Source of the DNA: Panicum virgatum
Taxonomy: Eukaryota; Streptophyta; Magnoliopsida; Poales; Poaceae
NCBI RefSeq assembly: GCF_016808335.1
Contig: NC_053142.1
Coordinates: 51,703,992 to 51,767,991 of the forward strand
Reading direction: 5' to 3'
Length of the DNA: 64,000 nt
The notes under the pieces are model-generated. The model was not told where the DNA came from. It did not search any database and worked only from the letters and a program-made list of their open reading frames with translations. Made by a program: the position numbers and the translations under genes. Positions 13,201 to 25,489 of the stretch are shown in pieces (position 1 is the first letter of the stretch; each line of letters starts with the position of its first letter).

Positions 13201-14458
13201 TGTAGTCTACGCACATCCTCCAACTCCCATTCTTTTTCTTCACTAACACAAGATTAGCTAGCCACTCGGGATCGAATGCTTCCTTGATGAACCCGGCCGC
13301 CAGAAGTTTCTGCAGCTCCTCGCCGATCGCCCGGCACTTGAGCTCGTCGAAGCGTCGCAGGCGCTGCTTCACCGGCTTGGAGTTGGGTCAGATATCAAGG
13401 GAGCGCTCGGTGACCTCCCTCGGAATGCCAGGCATGTCCGAGGGGCTCCACGCGAAGATGTCTGCGTTGGCGAGGAGAAAGTCGATGAGCACCACTTCCT
13501 ATTTGCTGTCGAGGATGGCGCTGACCTGCAACGCCTTGTCGTCGGAGCAATTCGGGTCGAGGGGCACCTTCTTGGTACCTTCGGCGGGTTCGAAGCTGCC
13601 CGCGTGCCAGTGCGTGGAGTCCAAGGCCTCGCTCACCATCTTATCGAGAGTGGCTGCAAGGGCCTCGTCCTCCGCTTGAGCCTCCGCGTGCTCAACACAC
13701 TCGACGTCGCACTCATAGGCGTGCTAGAACGAGGAGCCGACGGTGATGACGCCCCTTGGACCCGGCATCTTCAGCTTGAGGTAGGTGTAGTTGGGGACGG
13801 CCATGAACTTGGCGTAGCAGGGATGGCCAAGGATGGCGTGGTAGGCTCCCCGAAACCCCGCCACCTTGAAGGTGAGCACTTCCTTGCGGATGTTGGCTGC
13901 CGTACCGAAATAGACGGGTAGGTCGATCTGGCCGAGGGGTTGGACTCGCCTCCCCGGCGCAACGCCATGGAATGGCGACTTGCTGGGGCGGAGCTTGTTC
14001 AATCCGATCCCCATGAGCTCCAAGGTGTGGGCGTACATGATGTTGAGGCTGCTGCCTCCGTCCATGAGCACCTTGGAGAAGCGGGTGTTGCCGATGATGG
14101 GGTCGACAACGAGCGGGTACCGTCCCGGGTGTGGGACGTAGTCGGGGTGGTCCTCGCGGCCGAAGGAAATGGTGTCCTCCGACCAGTCGAGGTAGGATGT
14201 CGTGGCCTTGGTGACGGAGAAGACTTCCCGGCACTCACGCTTGCGCTGCCGAGAGGTCATGTTCGTCGTTGGCCCTCCAAAGATGAAGAAGTCGTTCTCC
14301 ACCGGGGGGAACTCGTCATCTCCACCTTTGTCGCCAGCATCCTTCTTCTTGTACTCGTCGCGATGCGCGACGCGGTTGTAGTACTTCCTGAGCATTTCGC
14401 ACTGCTCGAGGGTGTGGTTGACCAAGCCCTTGTGGTAAGGGCACGGCTTCTTGAGCAT
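10245..14458 (-). pseudogene. Tat-type pol polyprotein (protease-RT-RNase H-integrase), broken
   Basis: Domains read right to left. Protease is near 14080-14020 with 'VLMDGGSSLNIMY'. Reverse transcriptase is near 13370-12550 with 'FIKEAFDPEWLANLVLVKKK' and 'MPFGLRNAGAIYQR'; the tyrosine of the catalytic YVDD box is a stop codon (12914-12916), followed by VDDIVIK. RNase H has 'YFDGSVMKTGAGAGLV' and 'NNMAEYEALL'. The integrase zinc-binding region (HAGTCGHHTA, then CEGCQ) is near 11300-11150, its core has 'TDNGTQF', and the end is 'WNIQQLRRLYP' with TAG at 10245. More than five in-frame stops and a frameshift between RNase H and integrase (near 11700) make it non-functional. Many stops could come from C-to-T changes in Gln, Trp or Tyr codons, as expected after long methylation, but this was not counted. 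Confidence 0.85.
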
Positions 14459-16000
14459 GTCGTCGAATAGGCCGCCGCCACCTCGAGGGGGGCCTCGAGG
14501 TCCTTTGCGGTTTGGGGCGGCGACGAAGGCCTCGTCGGAGTCTTCCGCCTGCCCCGGTCCACGTTGGTTTGGTGGGGCCTGCTTCTTCCCTTTTTTCCCC
14601 CGCTTTTATTTCTTGGCGAAGGCTTTAATCTTGGCGTTGCCGCCCTCTGCGGGCGCATCTTCCTTGCGCTTGTTCGACTTGTCGTCGAAAATGGCACCAA
14701 CAGCCTCGTCGCCGACGGCGTAGTTGGTGGCAGCGTCGAACAACTCGTTGGTGTTGGCGGGACGGCTTCGCGCAAGCTCGTGCACCAGGTTCCTGCACGT
14801 CGTGCCCTCGAGGAAGGCATTGATGACCTCGACGTGGGTGACGCTGGGGAGCTTGGTGCATTGCTTGGAGAAGCGCCACACGTAGTCACGTAGGGACTCA
14901 TTGGGCTTCTGCCGACACCCTTTGAGGTCCCAGGAGTTCCCAGGGCGCACATACGTGCCCTGGAAGTTGCCCACGAAGATCTGGACTAAGTCGGCCCAGT
15001 TGTGGATCTAGTCCGCGGGCAAGTGCTTGAGCCACGTTCGTGTGACGTCAGCAAGGTGAAGGGGAAGGTTGCGGATGATGACCGCGTCTTCCGTCGCACT
15101 GCCCAGCTGGCATGCTAGGCGGTAGTCGTTGAGCCAGACTGTGGGATCAGTCTCGCCTGAGTACTTGACGGCGGTGGTGGGCTGTCGAAAGCGTGGGGGA
15201 AAAGGAGCGGTTCGAATATCCCGGCTGAACACACGGGTGCCCGGAGGCTCCGGTGACTCGCCCCTGTCGTGCTCGGGGTCGAAGCGTCCACCCCGTCGAG
15301 GGGTGTACTTCCTGCCGTTGATGATGTAGCGGCCGTCGCCGTCGTTGGCATGTCCGCGCGTGTCGTGGAGTCGTTCCCTTGCGGGAGCCTTTCCGATACG
15401 GTCGTGCACCGAGGGTGCCTTCGCATCATGCGCTGCGGCTGCCTTTCCCTTCCCTCCTGGTGGAGTGTGCACCGAAACCTCGTGGTCCTACCGTGCAGTC
15501 CCACCGGGCTGCTTCGGGACTATCGAGCGCATGCGAGACGCAGAGCTCTTGGCCTGCTGCACAGCAGCTTGCTCGATGAGCGCTTGTGCCTCGCGGCGCA
15601 GGTTGCAACCCAAAGTCGTCGACGACTCGGGCATTGCTTGGACTAGGTAGGCCGCAGCGACGAGTTTTTCGCCGGCCGTTTTTAGTTCCGGAGGTTTGTC
15701 GATGTTGTCGTCGACTAGGATCCACTCTCGGGCAACGCGTGCCACCGCCTGGGCATGTGCGCCACGCGCGTTGCGCTGTTGCTCGAGTGCGGTGCGCAGC
15801 TCCTGAGTCTGCCGACGCTGCTCGTCGAGCTTGGCTTGAAGCTCCTTGAGCTACGCCAGCTGTGCCTGCCGCGCCGCCGAGCTTGACGAAGAAGAAGGGG
15901 CCGCAGCCGGCACCACCGGTTGGTTTGCCTGCGCGTCTACCCCGCCGTTCCCGTCATCACCCGGAGCGTTGTCCTCTTGCCCGTCCGCGAGCTGGACCAT
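14459..16000 (-). pseudogene. Tat-type gag, broken
   Basis: The frame starts at the ATG at 16000 (MVQLADGQED) and runs through a Ser/Ala-rich stretch, a Gln-rich helical part and the retrotransposon gag domain, marked by 'GNFQGTYVRPGNSWDL' and 'NESLRDYVWRFSKQC' near 14960-14870. After a Lys-rich tail it reaches 'CPYHKGLVNHTLEQC' (about 14450), a modified zinc-knuckle-like motif typical of Tat gag. In-frame stops occur near 15852, 15008 and 14606, plus at least one frame change near 15430-15490. Gag and pol look like one long frame in the ancestor. The coding strand is opposite to the neighbouring extra ORF. Confidence 0.8.
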
Positions 16001-16150
16001 GAAGCACTCCCGAGTGGGATCGTAATCCCCTCACTGGAGTCCTCGGAGCAGGTGAGGCAGTAAGTCGCCGCGAGCTGGAACGAGCGGAAAGCGTTTCAGC
16101 AGACCCATCGTAGAAGGGCCTAGGGAATCGGGCCGTGATTTTTCTTGGAC

Positions 16151-16631
16151 AGCCAGCCCACAGCTCTTCTCGATGACTGGAACTAAATTGTTCCATTTGA
16201 AAAAAAAGAGTTCCATTAGAAAAAAAATTGTTCAGTTAGAAACAAATATTCTACTATAACAAATTGTTTCGTTGAAACAAAATAGGAAAAAATGTTTCAT
16301 TGAAACCTTCAAGAGGAAAAAAATAAAAAGAGGCCTTCAACCTACTAGTTTTTTTTTTGAGATTATTCAACCTACTAGTGGGTTGGCAAACCACCCACCA
16401 CCAGCAAGCAGGCCGCGCGCGGGCGCTTGTGACCCCGATTATTTGCTTTATATTCCCTTCATTATCCCTATGCTACTAAAAATTAGGAAGGCTGTAATTC
16501 TGAACCACGTCATCTATCCATGCTCCCTCGATCACGACGACTTCATGAGCACGCAGTTGGCGCCTCTTACCCAACGGGCATAATTAGTTGAGGCATGCCC
16601 TGGTTGCTGCCCAGATCATAAACGTAGCCAC
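16151..16631. other. Intergenic DNA upstream of the Cys-rich peptide gene
   Basis: The first part (16170-16360) is a low-complexity run of 'gttcca/gttgaaacaa' words with A-tracts. The rest is unique-looking DNA holding the proximal promoter of the gene at 16719. No gene was recognised. Confidence 0.5.
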
Positions 16632-16638
16632 TATAAAT
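16632..16638 (+). promoter_or_regulatory. TATA box of the Cys-rich peptide gene
   Basis: TATAAAT lies 87 bases before the ATG at 16719. That leaves room for a start site near 16665 and a leader of about 50-60 bases, a standard plant arrangement. Confidence 0.6.
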
Positions 16639-16718
16639 ACGCACGAACCGAATCTCGCAGCCAAAACCACACTAGAAAGAAGATTTGTATTGATCGAGAG
16701 CTAGCTCTAGCTGCAGCG

Positions 16719-17186
16719 ATGCCTCGCTCACGCTGCCTCTCGGCGTCAGTACTACTCCTCGCGCTCGCCGTGGCGGCGGCCAGCGCCTCCTCGGCCTCGC
16801 CGGCGGCCTCACCGTTCGAGGCGCACCAGCAGGACGAGCGGAGCATCCCGAGCGACGCGCACCTCGAGGAGGCCACGCGCCTGCTGGCCGCGGAGGGCGC
16901 GACGCTGGCGGCCATCTGGGCGGAGAAGAAGAACACGCTGGCGCAGCCGCTTGAGCAGCAGCCGGGCGGCGGCGTGGCCACGCAGGGCGACGACCAGAGC
17001 TCGTCGGGAAGCGGCGAGCACGGCAAGGAGGAAGGGAACAGCAAGGAGGGCGAGAAGCAGGGCAAGAGCTGCCTCACCAAGGAGGAGTGCCACAAGAAGA
17101 AGCTGCTCTGCGGCAAGGGCTGCACGCTCTCGGCGCACAGCAAGTGCGCCGCCAAGTGCACCAAGTCCTGTGTCCCCACCTGCTAG
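16719..17186 (+). CDS. Small secreted cysteine-rich protein, 155 aa, single exon
   Basis: I do not recognise a named family. Residues 1-28 form a clear signal peptide (basic start, Leu/Ala core, Ala/Ser-rich cleavage region), so the product should enter the secretory pathway. Residues 30-75 are acidic and helical, with an 'HLEEATRLLAAEGATLAAIW' segment. Residues 80-118 are a Gly/Ser/Glu/Lys-rich linker. The last 39 residues hold eight cysteines spaced C-x5-C-x6-C-x3-C-x7-C-x3-C-x3-C-x3-C with many lysines, ending exactly in Cys. The layout (signal, variable propeptide, basic Cys-rich tail) resembles precursors of plant Cys-rich peptides used in defence or signalling. The CxxxC pair recalls alpha-hairpinins but the spacing is short. 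A TATA box lies at 16632. GC content and codon use are typical of grass single-exon genes, unlike the decayed retroelement beside it. The gene converges on KTN80. Confidence 0.8.
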   Translation: MPRSRCLSASVLLLALAVAAASASSASPAASPFEAHQQDERSIPSDAHLEEATRLLAAEGATLAAIWAEKKNTLAQPLEQQPGGGVATQGDDQSSSGSGEHGKEEGNSKEGEKQGKSCLTKEECHKKKLLCGKGCTLSAHSKCAAKCTKSCVPTC

Positions 17187-18095
17187 GACTAGAAGCCATG
17201 GCCGAGATCTTAGTCTTCAGTTTGAGCGTGGCGTTGTGTGTCTTAGTCTTGAACTCTCGATAAGGTCGAACTCTTGATTAGGTCTGGGAGTGCCAATTCT
17301 GAAGTAGTAGATGGAGTGGGGAATAAGGAGGGGCACTTGCTGCCTGCATGCGTACCTCTCTGGTGTCTATCATCTGTTTGGGTTACAGTTTGTGTGAAGG
17401 TTCTTGGTGTCGAGATTAGTGGATAATCTTGGTGGCAATTTTAATCTGAATGGAAGTTCGACCTGTTTGTTGCATACAACTTGGCATTCATCTGAAACCA
17501 AACATTCGAGATGCTTGCAACCAGAGAAAGGTAATCCAAAATCAATCAGATATCACCTTTTATACCATGCAAGACAGACACGTAGTTTGCCTAACACTAG
17601 AAACAGAGTGATTGTTGCCGGACCAAGAAGAGCACAAGTTCATCGCAAGCTTACATTGAACAACAATGTGAAATCATTTCCACGCTTCAAGTAGAACAAA
17701 GAGTCATCCAGAGAATAGATATCAAACATTCAAAAATGATATACATGCCTTGCTTGCTTCACTCGTCCATCTTGTAACTAAATCGACCACACCACACGGT
17801 ATAGACGGCAAAGTACTAGAAGTGCTCGAAAAGCACACCATCTTCAGCAGCCATGAAACCACGTCCACATAATATTGTGGCTGAAGTCATTGTCCATGGC
17901 TGCTTCTCTCCCCAAATGATATGGATGTCAGTCCCGCTGTTAGCATGTGTACAAATGGCACGAACAGCAGAAACAAAAATATTTCTGCTGCTGGTGTGGC
18001 CTTGGAGATTGATGGCAGCCCAAGATTGAACAGCTAGCGCTCAGCAGCTGCTGATATCAACGTGCCATCAGGGGGAAGCATTTCCCATCTAATTG
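17187..18095. other. 3' regions of the two convergent genes
   Basis: Holds the 3' UTR of the Cys-rich gene on the left and that of the katanin gene, read leftwards, on the right. No further coding signal is convincing; the ORFs here are short and lack family features. Confidence 0.5.
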
Positions 18096-21000
18096 TCAAC
18101 TCATAACTTCCTGGAAGACAAGAGTGAGCTCCTGTGCCGCATTTGCAACTGCCCCTTTTCTTCTGTTGAAGTTTAACAGAAAAGATCAGGACATGGATGA
18201 TGTGGATATTATGGAATGCAAATTGTAAAGAGCTTGATGCGCTGACTATATGACTGAAAGCTACACATTTAGTTAAGACTTAAGACAATCTGCTCAACTG
18301 AATCAAGTAGGCTATAACATTTTCCTAAAGGTTTATAGCAGTTTAATTATAGCAATGAAGCTTCTTCCCAATTTTTGTGTCAATAATGAAACGATGGTGC
18401 TCTTTGACTTGACGACCCAAGAAGTAAATGCAGGCCATTGCTATCTAGTTGCATGGCCATTACAACAACAACAACATAGCCTTTTGTCCCAAGCGAGTTG
18501 GGGTAGGCTAGAGATGAAACCCAAAAGACACAAAGGTCACGGTTCAGGCACGCTGATAGCTAGTCTCCAAGCGCTCCTATCCAAAGCTACCTCTTCATGG
18601 CCATTACAGGTCAAAATTATAAATTCCCTTAAGGTATTAATATTTAGATTGTCCAATACCTTGTAAGAAAAGGAAGCTTATTTTTTACTTTCTCCAATTC
18701 AATGAAGCATAAGTTGCAGCGCTCCCGCCTACAGTGAAAACAAGTAAATCACATCATGTACTCTAGTAATGGCCTTTAATAGAAGAAACTATCTGAAACA
18801 ATACCTTTGCTCTGCCTCAAGATCTACACCAACAGAAAAAGGACCTGCTGATACTGTCGAATGTATCATTGGACCAAAGGTCCTGACAAGCTTCACCAAC
18901 AATTCCAATGAAACACCTAAATGTCTGCATATATTTGATTCAAGTCACTCGGATGGCACTCAATGTACATGGATCAGTAAAAATTTGGTCCAGCCATGAT
19001 CGATTTATATAATCCCTGAAAAAACATCAAAATCGCTCACAAAAGTCATAGCAAAAGTACCTGTCAGTTTTACTCTCCAGAAGGTCAGTGACAACAGGCA
19101 GGATAGAGGTACATAAATCTAGTGTGATTGTTTCACTTTTCTCCATCAGAACACTTGCCATATCGGCAGAGACCTGCAATTAAGAAAAACCATATAATCA
19201 GTAACATGGTGATTATTGCAGGCATAAGAAATAGTAGCCAAAGTACTGACAGCATGATCACACATCTTCTCCATCGCAGAGAGAACACCTCTGATGTCGT
19301 TTCTTACCCACATTTGATGAATAATCTGCATGTCAACAAAAAAAGAAGCATTTGAGAAGTTACACTTTAAAAGCCTAGCATCAATTCAAATGGGTTCTTT
19401 ACACCACTGAGCAAAACAGTGATTTATAATAGTATGTGATTGCACCACACTTGGCAAGTCACATACCAACACATTTCTGGATAAATTATCAAATAGGCCC
19501 TAATATAATCTTGAACACTGAAATACAATTCATCAATACCGTGGGGAAGTTACACTATCTAATTAATTGGTAGGATTAAAAGTTAAATCATAAAATTGCT
19601 TTTCTTCACCAGCACTGACATATTACACAACAAATAAGACTAACTGGTCAAGCACTGCACTGACCTGCAATTTTGTCAGGCGAGGCCGTGTTGAGCTCAG
19701 AAATAGCTCATGTTGCTCCATTAGAAGGGATAGAACATCCTCATCACTAGCAATGGTTGGAGTTTCAGAAGCTTGACTGCTTCCTCTCTGCAGAAGACAA
19801 ATGTCTCGTAAATCTCAGCATAAGAAAAAAAAGACGACCAAACATGCTGGAGAGATACAATACTTTCTAGTTCAAGGTATAAACTGAGATGCCAAACAAA
19901 GTTTAAGATCTGAAACTTTTCAATAGAGTAAGCACAAGCTAAGCAAGCATGAGGGCTGCAATGATTTCACAGGAATTGGTTAAATTTTACCATGTTTCAA
20001 ATGGGAAATATAGTAGGTCTAGGCTGAGACTGGGGCAAGGTATGATTGATGCAATGGCTAAGTCATACACTATCTTTGGTCCATGATCTATCAAATGAAT
20101 GAATGGGGCAGTAGCAACCACCAAGAAACATGAATAAAAGGGAAAAGGTGAATAAAGCACAGTATGTTCTAATTGCTGGAGAAAAGAGGGAAAATGGATG
20201 CAAGATGAACATTGCAACGACATTTTACAAGCTTCAGGGAAAAAATAGAAAATAAAAGGTATGGAATGAATAAATGTTCGTCTCAGACATACAGATGAAT
20301 ATGAACGGCCTGTAGGAGCCAGCGAAGAACTGCTTGTTGTTGGTTCTTCATGACTAGGGGATTGATCCCTCCCTTCCCAATTAGAGACACTTGATCTTGC
20401 TCTACCTGCATGATAAATTATTAGGATCCACAGAACATATTATCGGAAGCACAAAGATAGTAGCATCTTACCCGCAAAAAAAAAAAGAAGATAGTAGCAT
20501 CTTCCATTAAAAAAAATAGCATAACTATACCTGCTCTTGAAACTTCAACATAGCAGTTATCTCTTGGTTTCCGCATTCTAGAAACATCTGAAAACAGAAT
20601 CAAATGGCACGATTACCCAAAACGTTTTTTTGGTCAAAGCACATATAGCTAATAGTTAACCAAGAGAAGAGACGATGTGTTTTCCATACAATTCAGAATG
20701 TAAGTTCTGAAAACCCATGCTTCATCCATTAATACTGAGAAAACAGGATATTACTTAATTAAATCCAGATGAAAACTACAAGACATGCGGAACAACTATG
20801 GCTCTACAAATTACCCAGCACCCTGAAGAAATAAGCATGTCAATTCTTTAAGAAGGAAATCGTTTGCTCATTAATATTTGATTCAATGTAAAAAATGGAA
20901 ACATGACTAAATCCTTTGGATTGAAACCCACAATTCCGAAGAATATAAACCTTTTTATGAGGGTGAGCACCTTACTGCACAACACTGCTATATGCATATT

Positions 21001-24000
21001 TTACTAGTATGTGCAAATGAATGCACAACAACAAAATTCGCAATCAGCTAATTACATACATGTGGGGACATATACATGCAAAAATGTGCATGTGCATGGA
21101 ACACAACATACATAGCAAGCAATAGAGGTATTTCAACTTGTTAGTCCATTAAGCGCAGGGTGAAGGAAATCAAGCACCACTAACAATTGTGAAAGAGCGT
21201 CCGAATCAAAATGTAGTGGCACATAAAACAGATAAGTGGGTATATATCATACAATTCTCACTGCGCACACTTGAACTCGGTTCTGCTGAATTTGAAAATG
21301 GCATCCTGTCAACAGCACCATGCTTCATATCTTCACGAGTTTCTTCAGAACTTATTGTTTGAAAAACTCCATTTCTCCGGGGAAGAAATATTTGGCAATT
21401 GAAGTCATCTGTTTCAGTATTTTTAATTCCGCTATCAACTTTCGCATGTGTTAACTTGCGTAGCTCAGCATATCTTGACTGGATTCTGAATGGCGATACT
21501 CTTCCAGCAGAAGGTTCTCTCCTAGAATCAGAGGACATTTCTGTTCTTGAACTTGTTCTGGGGGCGATGACAGGTGTCGCATCAGCACTTTCTTTCTTTG
21601 AATCGGTACCGGAATCTACCTTTCTGTTTGCCTTTGAAAGAATAGGTGCAGACTCAAAGGCCATTTCCATTTTTGTATTTGACCTAGGAACAACAGGTGC
21701 TGCATCGGGGCTTTCCTTTTTTGAATCAGCGCCAGACTCCAGCCTTCTGCCTGACTTGGAAATAATAACAGGTGCTGAATCAGAGGATATTTCCATTCTT
21801 GGGCTTGCTCTAGGAATAATAGGTTCCACATCAGTACTTTCTTTTCTAGACTCAGTAGCAGGATCAGCCCTTCTGGTTGCCTTAGAAAGAACAGGTGCCA
21901 CATCAGCAGCATCACTTCTAGAATCAGTGGTCAGCTCGCCTCCTGAGCTAGTTCTTGGAACAATCACAGGCACTATATCAGCTTTACTGAAATTGCTAAC
22001 ACTAGAGGCATTGTGACTCCTCAATGAACTTCTCTTCAAGGTGGTACCACCAGATGCAAAAGCTGAATTTCCAAAAGATCTATTATTGGAGCCAACTCCA
22101 GCCCTTTGTGGTGTGCTTGGGACCAATCCGCTTGCTTCAGTATGGTAAGAACAGTAAAATACAGATAAGGCATATGAAATACTTAACCATTAAATGTAAA
22201 AATGTGTATATCAAGATGAGCAGGAACATACAGGCTGTTGATTTAGTCTCTTTCAGTGCAGAATCTGTGTTCTGAGAAACCGACAGTCTTCCTGAAGAAG
22301 CTTTTAAGTTATTCTCTGAATTTTGCAAAACAGATGATCGCCCAATGTTAGCCCTCGAACCACTGTCATTTTGTAGAGGCATAGTGCCGCTTAACACAGT
22401 CTTCAATTCAGAATGCCCATTTACTTTTGTTGATGTACCAGTTGCATATGGCTCAAGACGCTGCAAATTGATTGCTTTGTTAGTGCGCTCAAGAAAAAAC
22501 AAAAAAGGAAGACTTCAATTGACTGTAACAGATGAGTGTTAAAATTGCTGCTAGGGCAAACATACCGTCAGATCAACAACCCATATTCCAACACAACTTT
22601 GATTGAAAGAACAACCAAGAAGTTTTCCCTCATGAACATTCAAATCGGCAAGTCTAGACCATCCCACATCCACAGTATCATGGCATCTTATTGGCTCCCA
22701 AGAGAAAACCTGCTCAATTGAGAAAAGATTATTTCTGGAAGTGAAGGGGTGCAAGAAGCTGTCATGGCATGATCACTTGAAAAGGTAATAGCACTACCTT
22801 TAAGCTTTCGTGCAACCCACATAACAGAGATCTTCCGTCAGGATTGAATGTCATGGATCGAACACCTGTTGTCTGATAGTTTTGACGGAGATATGAAACA
22901 GTAATTCAAATGAATTAAATAAGTATACAACTTAACTGGATTTTGCTGTAAAATATTCGTATATGGTTCTTTGTGGTATAAAGTAGCATCAACAGGTGAT
23001 ATTAGTTTCTTTCTGATCATTTTTTTTGTGGAACAGAGAAAGGTCACCAACACCTAAGTAACTCATTAAGGACATGATGCCAAAATATCTCATGTTACAA
23101 AGGCAAAAAACAATGGAAAGAACAATGAATGCTTATAATAATATACCTCAGGTCCAGTAGATCCAATCAACTCAAAGGTCTCCAAATCCCAGAACTTGAC
23201 AGTTTTATCAGCTGAACCTGAGTGAAGCAACAGGTTTTATATGTAAGAGAGATTTAGTTTAAAAAAGATTACTCTTTTGAGTTCCCACGGAAACATATGC
23301 ATCTCCGCAGGAGCAAAAATGGAATTTATTAATCAATGCCGATAAATACACAGTTTGAGATGCATCTCACAAATGTCAGCGATGAACAGTGAGGAGCTTA
23401 TAAATGGAAATAAGCATGACATCCCACAATAAAATTAAGACAGTACATGAATTACTGGTTTACATACAACAAGCTAAATTACGCCAGGACATGACTATTT
23501 GGAAATTTTGGCAAACAATGGAACAGTTATTTACAATCAGCACATGTACAGGTACAGCACATAGACAACTATAATATGGTGCATTACACTTTACTGGTTA
23601 TAGCGTCAAAGGAACGGTTATTTACACTTTGCCAGGGTTCTTGTTTCAGTTAGGATGTCATTCTTACACAATTTCTCCACTTCACGGACAAATGTCAAAC
23701 CTTGCTTTTAAAAAGCATGTATCTGCGTAAATTAATTTAGCAACTCTATAAACAAACAAGTCTTTTCCTCAACCAAAGGCCAAGACAGAAGTCGAAGAGT
23801 TAACCATAAACAAGTACATAGTGCATAGTACAATAAAAAGGGCCAAAGGAACATTAACAATTAAGAGATAGGTCAGCATTGTAAAACCTTAACCTAACCT
23901 GTTGCCAGAAGGAACTCATGGGGATGGAAATCTATGCACTGAATCTGACCCTCATGGCACTTGAATTCATGTAATAACTTTCCAGCTGTCAGATCCCAGA

Positions 24001-25489
24001 GCTGCCAAGGCAAAACTTATTATAAGTTCCACAGAGATAAGGATTTGCCATTGGAAGGATTAAGACAAAAGAAAAATGGAATGACAGCACAAGAACTAGC
24101 AATTGAAACACATAGCGCAAGCTTACTGGCAAATTCTTACCTTCACTGTATTATCTTCACCACCAGATACAACCCACCGGCCATCAGGTGTGAATCTAAT
24201 AGCATTCACCCCTCGTGTGTGACCTTTGTAAGTATGGATGCAATTCTTCCTTCTTATATCCCATATCTTCAGATTAGTGTCCAATGACCCAGAGGCAAAG
24301 AATTCCCCAAAGGGATGGAAATCAACTGACATACAGTTTGACCTATGTCCGGTAAGAGTGCGGACAACTGCACAAGAAATGAACCAAGAGATAATAATTA
24401 CTGAAAGATTCATCAATATTTATATTAGTAAGTTAAATATACATATTAAAACATACTCTTTGCCTCCTGCAAATCCCATAATTTTATTGTTCCACTAGCT
24501 GCTCCTGCAGCCACAAAAACTTCTGTGGAATCAAAACCAACCGACTCCACAGCACTTGTATGCCCAGATAAACTCTGCACAGCCACCAAAAAGTTAAAAG
24601 TGTGGATAAAATAAAGTATTGCATTTGCATCCCAACTATGTTAACAAAACCCACAATGCTCAAACACATTATTGTGCAGTAGGTTGTTAGCTATCTTTGT
24701 ATTAATTGAATACCAGCACAAAGAGAACTATGTTAGATAAGCTAGCAGCAGTTGGAATGGTGAAATTTTTATCTTGTAACCACTTCAAGGATCAGCAAGA
24801 GTTTTGCTGAGTGAGTTAGGGTTTTGCTTTCCTACTGAGCTGTAGAACCACATTCACATTCAGTCCGGAACAGCACTAGACAAATCAGTCTTACCAATAT
24901 TGAATTGGGCTTCCCAATAGCCCAAAGATTGACCTTATGATCCTCTCCTCCTGTGAGAAGAACCCGTGAGGTCTTCCTCCCAATCTTGAGGCAGTTAACA
25001 TTGGACGAGTGCGCCACAAACTCCTCTGCACCAAATGCAAGTCAAGGCATTCCAATGTCGCAACTTTAGCAACCCAATCACCCCAAAAACAGATGTTATG
25101 TCAATGTACCACTTGAGACATTTCACAAACACAGGATGCCCGCAATTGCACTTCTCAAATAATAGTCAACAATAAATCAGTAGTGGCTTCTCGAGAGTCG
25201 CCAGCAGCTAAAAGTGTGACCCACCCAATCTCACAACCACCAAATCCATGTCCATCTTAACTGGGGGCGGAGGGGGGGAATAGAAGCAGAAAACTGAGAC
25301 TCAGAAGCTCCCCCTGAAATTTGGTAAATCAAATCGCCCAGCTGGTTGAACGACAGCGGCAGCAGCGATGGATCGGTCACTCGGAAAGCAACTATGCGCC
25401 ACCCCGAATTGAAATTCAAAAAAGTTAGCGAAATTGACAAGGATACGGAGCTTGTAGGCGCGCTTGGTGTTGGTGGTCATGGCCGGCAC
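18096..25489 (-). CDS. KTN80: Katanin p80 WD40 repeat-containing subunit B1 homologue (KTN80), 18 exons, 919 aa
   Basis: Regulatory subunit of katanin: it directs the p60 AAA ATPase to microtubule crossovers and branch points in the cell cortex (known for Arabidopsis KTN80). Exons, right to left: 25447-25489, 24895-25025, 24457-24574, 24141-24367, 23899-24001, 23147-23217, 22798-22872, 22566-22709, 22232-22460, 21253-22134, 20531-20587, 20293-20405, 19665-19787, 19251-19325, 19061-19173, 18805-18924, 18660-18728, 18096-18162. They sum to 2760 bases in phase. The start is [14 protein letters not shown]; a second ATG three codons on matches the Arabidopsis start. Residues about 15-300 form the WD40 propeller ('[20 protein letters not shown]', '[12 protein letters not shown]'-type repeats). 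A long Ser-rich linker follows, and the C-terminal con80 domain for p60 binding spans exons 13-18 ('[19 protein letters not shown]'). The linker contains three tandem repeats of about 42 aa. An SINE lies in the last intron. The frame is open throughout. Confidence 0.95.
18465..18595 (-). mobile_element. Au-type SINE in the last KTN80 intron
   Basis: Read on the minus strand the insert ends in '...cccaactcgcttgggac', an 'aaaaggct' word and a (TTG)n tail, the 3' end I know from the plant Au SINE family. It is flanked by perfect 13-bp direct repeats CATGGCCATTACA (18452-18464 and 18596-18608), the target site duplication. At about 131 bp it is shorter than a full Au element, so the tRNA-related head is probably truncated. 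It sits inside intron 17 and does not touch splice sites. Confidence 0.8.
21500..21930 (-). repeat. In-frame tandem repeat in KTN80 exon 10 (about 3 x 42 codons)
   Basis: The translated linker shows three consecutive units of 41-42 residues, each starting 'AP[VI][LI]..SK' and containing 'DS[KR]KES.D..P[VI][IV]' and 'R.EM..[DE]S'. A partial fourth unit precedes them. The units differ at many positions, so the expansion is not recent. Confidence 0.75.

Larger units (their letters stand above)
1..16150 (-). mobile_element. Degenerate Ty3/gypsy retrotransposon, Tat lineage (RIRE2/Grande-like), with antisense extra ORF
   Basis: On the minus strand a gag domain is followed by protease, reverse transcriptase, RNase H and integrase, the Ty3/gypsy order. 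Downstream of pol lies a spliced ORF in the opposite direction with the plant 'putative gypsy type transposon' domain (Pfam Transposase_28 type) and a coiled coil. An additional ORF between pol and the 3' LTR, sense or antisense, is known for Tat elements. No 5' LTR is visible: gag starts at 16000 and similarity fades near 16150 with no LTR-like copy beyond. The 3' LTR is probably left of the window. Every coding block carries several stops or frameshifts, so this is an old, inactive copy with two later LTR insertions inside it. The exact right edge is uncertain. Confidence 0.8.
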
